Below are positions 5,166-11,061 of a stretch of 15,813 nt of DNA, one piece after another. Position 1 is the first letter of the stretch. Every line of letters begins with the position of its first letter. Both the position numbers and the translations under genes were made by a program. The notes under the pieces are model-generated. The model was not told the origin of the DNA. It did not search any database and saw only the letters and a program-made list of their open reading frames with translations. The stretch is from Pseudomonadota bacterium (GTDB lineage Bacteria; Desulfobacterota; JADFVX01): the NCBI GenBank assembly GCA_015222555.1, contig JADFVM010000268.1, forward strand, positions 1 to 15,813, in the 5' to 3' direction.

Positions 5166-7804
5166 TTGAGCCGTCCTAAACTATCAACAAGTTTTGATTT
5201 CATCAACATAACTTCCTCAAACCGCTTTTTGTCTTTTTCCACAACTTCCTTAGGCGCCTTACCGATAAAGGCCTTGTTGGAAAGTTTTTTCTGAAGAAAT
5301 TCCAGATCTTTTTCTACCTTTCCTATCTCCTTATTTAATCTCTTTTCTTCTTCATCAATATTAACATGACCCTTTAGCGGGATATATAGCTCCATCTCCT
5401 CAACGACAGCTGTTGCAGCACCTTCGGGGGCATCACCATCTGTGAAGCTGAATGAATCCAATCGGGCAATGATTTTAAGCAAATTTTCATTTTTCATGAG
5501 GCTCTGTTGATGCCTTTCACTTACGCCCCGGACAATGAGTGAAACGGAAGAAGATGGAGAAATCCCCATTTCACCTTTAATATTTCTCACCGCTTTAATG
5601 GTATTCATGACCCGTTCCATTTCAGCCTCAAGCGCTTCATCGACAACAGATGAATCAGATTCAGGGAAGCGGCTTTTCATGATGCTCCCCTCTTCACCGG
5701 GAAGATAACTGAAAAGTTCCTCCGTTATAAATGGCATGAAAGGATGAAGCAACTGATAAGAGGTACGAAGGACCTCTAAAAGTACGGCCTGAGTATTGTT
5801 TCTTTCATTGCTGTCTCCATCACCATAAAGGACAGGTTTTATCATCTCAATATACCAGTCACATAACTCGTGCCAGACAAATTGATAGACAATGTTAGCC
5901 GCCTCATTGAACTTGTATGTATCAAGGGCGCAGGAAACATCTTTGGCCGTCCTGTTTAAGCGGGAAAGCACCCATCTGTCAGCCAGGGGAAGTTCCTCTT
6001 TATTGGGTAAAACCTTTTTATCTTCAAACCCCTCGAGGTTCATAAGGGCAAATCTTGATGCATTCCAAATTTTGTTCACAAAATTCCGGTATCCATCAAC
6101 GCGGGCTTCATCGAGCTTGATGTCTCTTCCCTGTGCTGCAAAGGCAGCGAGGGAAAATCTGAAGGCATCGGTGCCATACTTTTCCATTATTACAAGAGGA
6201 TCAATGACATTGCCCCTTGATTTACTCATTTTATTACCTTCAGAGTCTCGAACAAGGGCGTGGATATAAACCTCTTTAAAGGGGGCGCTCCCCATAAACT
6301 TCAAGCCCATCATCATCATCCTGGCCACCCAGAAGAAAAGTATATCAAAGCCGGTTATCAGAAGAGAGGTAGGATAGAAAAGGTCAAGCTCCTTTGTTTG
6401 AGTTGGCCATCCCATGGTCGAAAAAGGCCAGAGCGCCGATGAAAACCACGTATCGAGGACATCATCTTCCTGCCTAAGTGAACTGTTTTGACACTTCGGA
6501 CAACTGTCGGGATCACTAACTGAAACAATAATTTCACCGCAATCACAATACCAGGCCGGGATTCTATGCCCCCACCATATTTGTCTGGAAATACACCAGT
6601 CCTTAATGTTTTCCATCCAGTCGAAATAAGTCTTTTCCCATTGTTGGGGAACAATCTTTGTTTCACCCTTTTTTACGGCATCAATAGCAGCGTCTGCAAG
6701 TGATTGAACCTTAACAAACCACTGTTTTGATATCATCGGCTCCACAGTGGTTTGACATCTGTAACAGTGTCCCACGCTGTGGTCATGATCTTCAATTTTG
6801 ACTAATAGCCCCTCTTTTTTAAGATCATCGACAATACGATCTCTACATTCATAACGCTCCACTCCGGCATAGCTGCCACCGAGTTCATTAATTCTCCCTT
6901 CCTTATCCATCACCGATATTGCATCGAGAGAATGTCGTTGGCCGATCTCGAAGTCGTTAAAATCGTGTCCCGGTGTAATCTTCAGTGCACCTGTGCCGAA
7001 TTTCACATCCACATGGCTGTCTGCGATAATCGGTATAACCCTGCCTGTAAGCGGGAGATGAACTTCTTTACCTATCAAATGTTTAAATCTGTCATCATCG
7101 GGATTTACTGCAACAGCCGTATCGCCAAGCATCGTTTCCGGCCGCGTAGTGGCGACGACGAGAGTTTCATTTTCACCCTTTACAGGATATTTTATATGAA
7201 AGAGGTGTCCCTTCTCTTCTTTATGCTCAACTTCAAGGTCTGAAAGTGCTGTCTGACAGCGAGGGCACCAGTTGATGATGTAATCTCCCTTATAGATTAG
7301 GCCTTCTTTATAAAGGCTGACAAAAACCTCTCGCACAGCCATGGACAAGCCTTCATCCATGGTAAACCTTTCCCGCCTCCAGTCACAGGATGAACCCAGG
7401 CGCTTCAACTGATTGACGATGACGCCACCAGATTCTTCCTTCCATTCCCACACACGTTTAATAAAGAGGTCCCTGCCCATCTCTTTTCTGGCCTTATTCT
7501 GAAGGGCCAACTGTTTTTCAACTACATTTTGAGTCGCTATTCCAGCATGGTCGGTCCCTGGAAGCCATAGGACATTATAGCCCTGCATTCTTTTAAATCT
7601 TGCCATTATGTCCTGTAGGGTATTATTCAGTGCATGCCCCATATGTAGGGAACCGGTAACATTTGGCGGAGGGATTACAATAGAATAGGGCGGCTGATCA
7701 GATTCTTCATTTGCAGTAAAATTTCCACCGTCTATCCAGTAACGATACCATTTCTCTTCAACTTCCTTTGGCTCGTAGGATTTAGGTAACTCCTTAAAAG
7801 TCAT
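5153..7804 (-). CDS. valS: Valyl-tRNA synthetase
   Basis: This 883-aa class I synthetase charges tRNA-Val, the product of a gene found 2.7 kb upstream in this same window. The HIGH-type motif HMGH is at 54-57 within PPPNVTGSLHMGH, and KMSKS is at 525-529. The inserted editing (CP1) domain, about 195-350, contains TTRPETMLGDTAVAV (219-233), which clears mischarged Thr. Cysteine pairs at 180/183, 347/350, 420/422 and 435/438 suggest bound zinc, as in several bacterial enzymes. The last about 70 residues are a Lys/Glu-rich coiled coil, the tRNA-binding arm of ValRS. The ATG follows GGAG with a 10-nt spacer. A terminator ends the preceding operon about 45 nt upstream. The promoter should lie in that short space, but I see only a TACAAT-like -10 (7831-7836) with no credible -35. 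Confidence 0.98.
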   Translation of the reverse strand: MTFKELPKSYEPKEVEEKWYRYWIDGGNFTANEESDQPPYSIVIPPPNVTGSLHMGHALNNTLQDIMARFKRMQGYNVLWLPGTDHAGIATQNVVEKQLALQNKARKEMGRDLFIKRVWEWKEESGGVIVNQLKRLGSSCDWRRERFTMDEGLSMAVREVFVSLYKEGLIYKGDYIINWCPRCQTALSDLEVEHKEEKGHLFHIKYPVKGENETLVVATTRPETMLGDTAVAVNPDDDRFKHLIGKEVHLPLTGRVIPIIADSHVDVKFGTGALKITPGHDFNDFEIGQRHSLDAISVMDKEGRINELGGSYAGVERYECRDRIVDDLKKEGLLVKIEDHDHSVGHCYRCQTTVEPMISKQWFVKVQSLADAAIDAVKKGETKIVPQQWEKTYFDWMENIKDWCISRQIWWGHRIPAWYCDCGEIIVSVSDPDSCPKCQNSSLRQEDDVLDTWFSSALWPFSTMGWPTQTKELDLFYPTSLLITGFDILFFWVARMMMMGLKFMGSAPFKEVYIHALVRDSEGNKMSKSRGNVIDPLVIMEKYGTDAFRFSLAAFAAQGRDIKLDEARVDGYRNFVNKIWNASRFALMNLEGFEDKKVLPNKEELPLADRWVLSRLNRTAKDVSCALDTYKFNEAANIVYQFVWHELCDWYIEMIKPVLYGDGDSNERNNTQAVLLEVLRTSYQLLHPFMPFITEELFSYLPGEEGSIMKSRFPESDSSVVDEALEAEMERVMNTIKAVRNIKGEMGISPSSSVSLIVRGVSERHQQSLMKNENLLKIIARLDSFSFTDGDAPEGAATAVVEEMELYIPLKGHVNIDEEEKRLNKEIGKVEKDLEFLQKKLSNKAFIGKAPKEVVEKDKKRFEEVMLMKSKLVDSLGRLKCLK

Positions 7805-7848
7805 TAACTTGCTTCTCCAATTTTGTCTATATTGTAAGTATTAGAATT

Positions 7849-7881
7849 AAAAAAGGGAGACTATAAGATAATCTCCCCTTT
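7849..7881 (-). terminator. Intrinsic terminator of the CheW/response-regulator operon
   Basis: On the minus strand AAAGGGGAGA and TCTCCCTTTTTT pair around an 11-nt loop, with one bulged base, and the 3' arm runs into a T-tract. It lies 35 nt past the response-regulator stop and before valS, and so separates the two operons. Confidence 0.8.
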
Positions 7882-7915
7882 AAAATATTTAGATTTTTTA
7901 AGCTGGTTACAACTA

Positions 7916-9322
7916 TCAGCCCCCTATTTTTGCTTTCAGTTTCTTAATCTCTTCCATGATGAGAGTTTCTGCCAGTTCGGGAACAATCTCCCAGGCGATT
8001 TTTTCAACAACCTCTTTTGCGACTTTAGAGACAACCGCTTCAAGCTGTTCCTGAGGAATTTCTTGAGCAGGAGGTTCCACAGCTTCTGCAGCCTCCACAA
8101 CCTCTGAAACAGGTGCAGTTACAGTAGAGTCAGGTGAAATATGTGCTGCCAAGGGCTCTGTTTCTGCAGCAGCCACGGCACTTAAATCCACCATCGATTC
8201 TTCACTCACTGGTGCCGCTTGTTCGAGACTGGCTTCCGCCGTTTCCAAGGATACTTCGGGAGTAGACGGGATAGTGGGCTCCTCTACAAGACCTTCACTC
8301 ACATCAAAGATATCTTCCGCAGGAGGTGCCGCTTCAGCGGGCGCAGAAACTTCTTCCACGCTTTCTGCTGTCATATCCTCAAATTCAGAGAATTCACCAC
8401 CCTCCAGACCCTGGGCACCTTCTTGTGACACCTCTTCTACACCACCAAATTCTGCAAATTCATCTTCTACAAGCGAAGGCTCAGCTGTATCTGCAGTAAC
8501 TTCACTGAGTTCACTCTCAGCCTGAGGAGCTTCTTCAATTTCTCCAAACTCCATGCCACCCCAGAGGTCCTCATCTGATATGGCTTCTTCTGCCTTGCTT
8601 TCACTTACAGGCGGGATTGCGCCTTCAGTAGAGATTTCTTCAGCTTCTGTTGAAACCTCTTCAAATTCTTCGATTGACCATTCATCTGCAGCTTCCTCTG
8701 AAGATTCAGCAACGGCTTCTTCCGGCACTTGTGTCGCAGCAATCGGTTCTCCACCGGCGCCCGTAACGTCAACAGCAGTAGCCTCTTCCGAAACATTCCA
8801 TATTTCATCTTCATCAAGATCAACAACACCCTCTTCAACAGCCATTGCCTCTGGTACAGCCGGTGCTTCCACGGGTTGTTCTTCCGTGGGCGCTTCGATG
8901 GCGACCCCAGCTGCCTCAGCCTGAGGTTCGGGAGCCGGTGCTTCCTGAGTTCCACCCGCTTCAAGCTGATTCTTAACCTTGTCTATCAAGGTCTGTGACT
9001 CAAAGGGTTTTGTTATATAATCACTGGCGCCCACCTCTTTGCTCCTTGCCTCATCGAAGCTTTCAAAGGTTCCAGTCAAAAGGATAATGGGAGTACCCGA
9101 CAAATCAACATCTTTTCTGATTTCTTCGCATACCTGATATCCATCCTTTTCAGGCATGATTACATCTGCAAGAATCAGATCTGGTCTAATTTCTTTTGCT
9201 TTGGCAACGCAATCGACGCCATTATCAACAACTGTTAGCTCATAATCCTCATTCGCAAAGGTAATGCCTATTACCTTTTGTATTGTAATGCTATCGTCAG
9301 CTAGCAGGAGCTTTTTTGCCAT
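7916..9322 (-). CDS. Response regulator: receiver domain, long acidic disordered tail, PopZ-like C-terminal helices
   Basis: Residues 1-120 of this 468-aa protein are a complete CheY-like receiver: acid pocket D9/D10, phosphoacceptor D53, T83 and K105. There is no DNA-binding or enzymatic output domain. Residues about 121-428 are low-complexity and rich in Glu, Ala, Pro, Val and Ser. Between K117 and K433 I find a single lysine (K243) and no arginine. This stretch is punctuated by acidic-aromatic motifs (DEDEIW, DEWSIEEF, DLWGGMEF, DEFAEF, GEFSEF, EDIF). The final 40 residues become basic and helical, with the pattern W444-x3-P448-E-L450-x-E452 and EEIKKL. This resembles the C-terminal self-assembly region of PopZ, the polar scaffold of alphaproteobacteria. 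Two CheW-like genes precede it. The start ATG follows GGAGG at 6-nt spacing. A phosphorylation-controlled scaffold is my inference; a FrzS-like regulator is the nearest known idea. Confidence 0.85.
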   Translation of the reverse strand: MAKKLLLADDSITIQKVIGITFANEDYELTVVDNGVDCVAKAKEIRPDLILADVIMPEKDGYQVCEEIRKDVDLSGTPIILLTGTFESFDEARSKEVGASDYITKPFESQTLIDKVKNQLEAGGTQEAPAPEPQAEAAGVAIEAPTEEQPVEAPAVPEAMAVEEGVVDLDEDEIWNVSEEATAVDVTGAGGEPIAATQVPEEAVAESSEEAADEWSIEEFEEVSTEAEEISTEGAIPPVSESKAEEAISDEDLWGGMEFGEIEEAPQAESELSEVTADTAEPSLVEDEFAEFGGVEEVSQEGAQGLEGGEFSEFEDMTAESVEEVSAPAEAAPPAEDIFDVSEGLVEEPTIPSTPEVSLETAEASLEQAAPVSEESMVDLSAVAAAETEPLAAHISPDSTVTAPVSEVVEAAEAVEPPAQEIPQEQLEAVVSKVAKEVVEKIAWEIVPELAETLIMEEIKKLKAKIGG

Positions 9323-9389
9323 TGAAGTCCTCCAGTTATGAGTTTTGTAAATAATGTTTATGTGACTTGCTTTCCACTTCCAATAATTC

Positions 9390-9800
9390 TCAAGCTATCT
9401 CATCTGCGTAAATCAACATTATATCATTCTCTTTCTCAATGATTTTTTTCGATATTCCTGGAATATTAGATTCATAATCTTCAAAACTGTTGGGATCCAG
9501 GGTCATAACTTTATCTACCTTATCAACTAAAAAGCCCACATCCTGACCTCGCACATATTGGACTACGATCAAATCCTCAGGTGAATATCCGGTATTCCCC
9601 TTATTAATTGCGCTTTTAAGGTTAAAAAGCGGTATTGCTTTTCCTTCAAATTTAACAAGACCCAGATAATTTTCTCTTTTCAATGGAACTTCAAATATCT
9701 TTTCAAGCGGAACAATTCTTTTAACATCCCTTAGGTTACTGGCATAAAGCTTGGATGAAAGAGAGAAGATTAAAAACTGTTGCCCCTTATTTTCAGTCAA
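9390..9800 (-). CDS. CheW-like domain protein (second of a tandem pair)
   Basis: This 136-aa protein consists almost wholly of one CheW domain: QQFLIFSLSSKLYASNLRDVKRI opens the fold, GKAIPLFNLKSAI is the mid-domain mark, and VGFLVDKVDKVM is the second-subdomain strand. CheW proteins link CheA kinases to chemoreceptors. No partner kinase or receptor is encoded nearby, so it may serve an array encoded elsewhere. The start codon is TTG (9798-9800), with GAGG five bases upstream, and it overlaps the stop of the upstream CheW-like gene in a TTGA arrangement, implying coupled translation and roughly matched amounts. The response regulator follows after 67 nt. It is shorter and more divergent than chemotaxis CheW, so a non-motility role is possible. 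Confidence 0.82.
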   Translation of the reverse strand: MTENKGQQFLIFSLSSKLYASNLRDVKRIVPLEKIFEVPLKRENYLGLVKFEGKAIPLFNLKSAINKGNTGYSPEDLIVVQYVRGQDVGFLVDKVDKVMTLDPNSFEDYESNIPGISKKIIEKENDIMLIYADEIA

Positions 9801-10246
9801 CTTTGCCTCTGAGCTTTTAATTCAGAGATTACTTTACCGAGCAGAAGATCCAAATTGAATACATAAACAAACTCATCTTTCCATTCATATATGTAAGATA
9901 TTATTCCTTTATTTTTTAAAATGATATCCGGGAACTCAAGGATACTATCAGCTAATTCTTCGACAACATTAACTGAGTCAATGGGGATTGCAATCAATTC
10001 ATCGCATGCTCGAATTACCACGACTGTATATGCTTTTTTTACATTATCATCGAGTTCCAACCTGCTCTTTATATTGAAAAGCGGTATTGCATTTTCCCGA
10101 AACTGTATCAAGCCGAGACACTCATCCAGATCCGAGTTCGAGCTTATCCTAATATCCTCTACAACTTCAATCAAATAGGCTATCTCTACAGCATACTTGC
10201 AGTCATTTAAAGTAAAAATGAGAATGAGGTTTTTTTTTGAAGGCAT
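9797..10246 (-). CDS. CheW-like domain protein (first of a tandem pair)
   Basis: This 149-aa single-domain protein is related to its downstream neighbour: ENAIPLFNIKSRL here matches GKAIPLFNLKSAI there, and the opening ILIFTLNDCKYAVEIAYLIEVV has the same hydrophobic pattern. The pair therefore looks like an old tandem duplication. The rest differs strongly, including an acidic C-terminal half rich in Ile and Val, so the two are probably not interchangeable. The ATG has AAGGG five bases upstream and is preceded by a promoter with a perfect TTGACA. Codons 3-6 include a run of nine adenines. It is the first gene of a CheW, CheW, response-regulator operon with no CheA gene in the window. Confidence 0.8.
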   Translation of the reverse strand: MPSKKNLILIFTLNDCKYAVEIAYLIEVVEDIRISSNSDLDECLGLIQFRENAIPLFNIKSRLELDDNVKKAYTVVVIRACDELIAIPIDSVNVVEELADSILEFPDIILKNKGIISYIYEWKDEFVYVFNLDLLLGKVISELKAQRQS

Positions 10247-10288
10247 TTAGACCCTTCTATCCTAAAGAGCTATTGAACCCTGTTTTGA

Positions 10289-10317
10289 ACGCTACTAGAT
10301 TATGAAAATGATGTCAA
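10289..10317 (-). promoter_or_regulatory. Sigma-70-type promoter of the CheW/response-regulator operon
   Basis: On the minus strand a perfect -35 TTGACA (10312-10317) is followed by a 17-bp spacer and a weak -10 TAGCGT (10289-10294). It lies about 45 nt upstream of the first CheW-like start and just after the tRNA terminator, so it is well placed. The poor -10 makes it less certain than the HU promoter. Confidence 0.55.
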
Positions 10318-10371
10318 GTATTTTCGATATTGGAGCAAAGGTCATCATGACAGACTAAGCTTAAAAAAAGC

Positions 10372-10403
10372 AAAAAGCCTCCCCTGTACAGGGAGGCTTT
10401 TTT
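10372..10403 (-). terminator. Strong intrinsic terminator after tRNA-Asp
   Basis: A near-perfect GC-rich stem (GCCTCCCCTGT against ACAGGGAGGC, one bulged C) has a T-tract on both sides. It therefore ends the HU/tRNA unit on the minus strand and could also stop plus-strand transcription. It begins 5 nt past the tRNA-Asp CCA end. Confidence 0.9.
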
Positions 10404-10408
10404 ATTTA

Positions 10409-10485
10409 TGGCGGGGCCGACGGGACTCGAACCCGCGCCCTCCGGCGTGACAGGCCGGCGTTATAACCAACTTAACTACGGCCCC
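10409..10485 (-). tRNA. tRNA-Asp (GTC anticodon)
   Basis: This is a 77-nt cloverleaf including an encoded CCA (10409-10411). The acceptor stem is GGGGCCG paired with CGGCCCC and the discriminator is G. The D-arm is GTTA/TAAC, the anticodon stem is CCGGC/GCCGG with loop CTGTCAC (anticodon GTC), and the T-loop is TTCGAGT. The overall form closely follows the usual bacterial tRNA-Asp. It lies 71 nt downstream of tRNA-Val, directly before the terminator. Confidence 0.97.
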
Positions 10486-10556
10486 CAATATTTCTAAAAC
10501 AATTAATCAAATGTTCTCTTCGAGGAATCTACATATCCATTGAAGGCCGATGGATC

Positions 10557-10632
10557 TGGTAGGCGGAACAGGGTTCGAACCTGTGACCCTCGGCTTGTAA
10601 GGCCGATGCTCTCCCAACTGAGCTATCCGCCC
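10557..10632 (-). tRNA. tRNA-Val (TAC anticodon)
   Basis: This is a 76-nt cloverleaf with an encoded CCA (10557-10559). The acceptor stem is GGGCGGA against TCCGCCT, so the first pair is G-U rather than G-C. The anticodon stem is TCGGC/GCCGA with loop CTTACAA (anticodon TAC) and the T-arm is ACAGG-TTCGAAC-CCTGT. It starts only 34 nt after the HU stop codon with no terminator between, so it is probably processed from a transcript that begins at the HU promoter. Confidence 0.97.
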
Positions 10633-10666
10633 TCTGTCCTGATTAAAATCTGCCTTTTCTTTTGGA

Positions 10667-10939
10667 TTAGTTAACTGCGTCTTTAAGGGTTTTACCCGCT
10701 TTAAACCTTGGAACGTTAGACGCTTTAATCTGAATTTCTGCACCAGTTTGAGGATTTCTTCCTTTTCTAGCAGCTCTTTTGGAAACATCAAATGTTCCGA
10801 AACCAACCAAGCTAACCTTATCTCCTTTTTTTAAAGCACCCGTTACGCCGTCAGTAACTGATTTAAGCGCCTTTTCTGCGGCAGCTTTAGAAATCCCGGC
10901 CTCAGAAGCAATCTGGCTTACCAATTCACTTTTTGTCAC
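10667..10939 (-). CDS. hup: HU family DNA-binding protein
   Basis: This 90-aa nucleoid protein bends DNA as a dimer. It begins MTKSELVSQIA, has the helical core GISKAAAEKAL, the GFGTF turn, and the arm with RKGRNPQTG and the conserved proline, and it ends FKAGKTLKDAV, all diagnostic of HU. Two in-frame GTG codons stand near the start. The first (10943-10945) abuts the AGGAGGT, so the second (10937-10939), with a 6-nt spacer, is the real start and gives the standard 90-residue length. The gene has its own promoter and follows lon, as hupB does in enterobacteria. Two tRNA genes follow without an intervening terminator. Confidence 0.97.
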   Translation of the reverse strand: MTKSELVSQIASEAGISKAAAEKALKSVTDGVTGALKKGDKVSLVGFGTFDVSKRAARKGRNPQTGAEIQIKASNVPRFKAGKTLKDAVN

Positions 10940-10945
10940 AATCAC

Positions 10946-10952
10946 ACCTCCT
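10946..10952 (-). promoter_or_regulatory. Strong Shine-Dalgarno of HU (decides the GTG start)
   Basis: AGGAGGT on the minus strand lies 6 nt before the GTG at 10937-10939 and directly against the earlier GTG at 10943-10945. The spacing rules out the earlier codon. The full-consensus site fits an abundant protein. Confidence 0.85.
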
Positions 10953-10997
10953 CGATTTAATGTGTTTATAAATTCATAGTCAAAACTAACGTGCCCA

Positions 10998-11026
10998 AAT
11001 CTACCAGCTTAGCATTTCACTGTCAA
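10998..11026 (-). promoter_or_regulatory. Sigma-70-type promoter of HU and the two tRNAs
   Basis: On the minus strand TTGACA (11021-11026), a 17-bp spacer and TAGATT (10998-11003) form a near-consensus promoter in the 122-nt gap between lon and HU. The start would be near 10991, leaving a leader of about 50 nt before the HU GTG. Confidence 0.75.
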
Positions 11027-11027
11027 G

Positions 11028-11058
11028 AAAAAATTGCTATAAAACCGCCTTATAATCA
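11028..11058 (-). terminator. Possible weak terminator after lon
   Basis: Just past the lon stop, TATAA and TTATA can pair around a GC-containing loop, followed by a run of six T. The stem is short and AT-only, so much read-through into HU is expected. It is listed only as a candidate. Confidence 0.3.
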
Positions 11059-11061
11059 ATG

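Noticed and set aside
6358..6666. A 102-codon minus-strand frame inside valS
   Set aside because: It overlaps a fully conserved valS region containing the zinc cysteines in another frame; the valS frame is clearly the coding one.
7805..7850. T-box or leader riboswitch before valS
   Set aside because: The gap between the preceding terminator and the valS ATG is only about 45 nt, too short for such a leader.
8605..8964. A 119-codon Arg/Leu-rich frame on the same strand as the response regulator, plus several long open frames opposite it
   Set aside because: They are shadows of the repetitive GAA/GCA-rich acidic linker in other frames. Composition is abnormal and no start context is seen.
10507..10806. 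A 99-codon minus-strand open frame containing RIAQLGEHRPYKPRVTGSNPV
   Set aside because: It runs through tRNA-Val and the end of HU. That peptide is a known artefact of translating tRNA genes, and the frame has no ribosome site.
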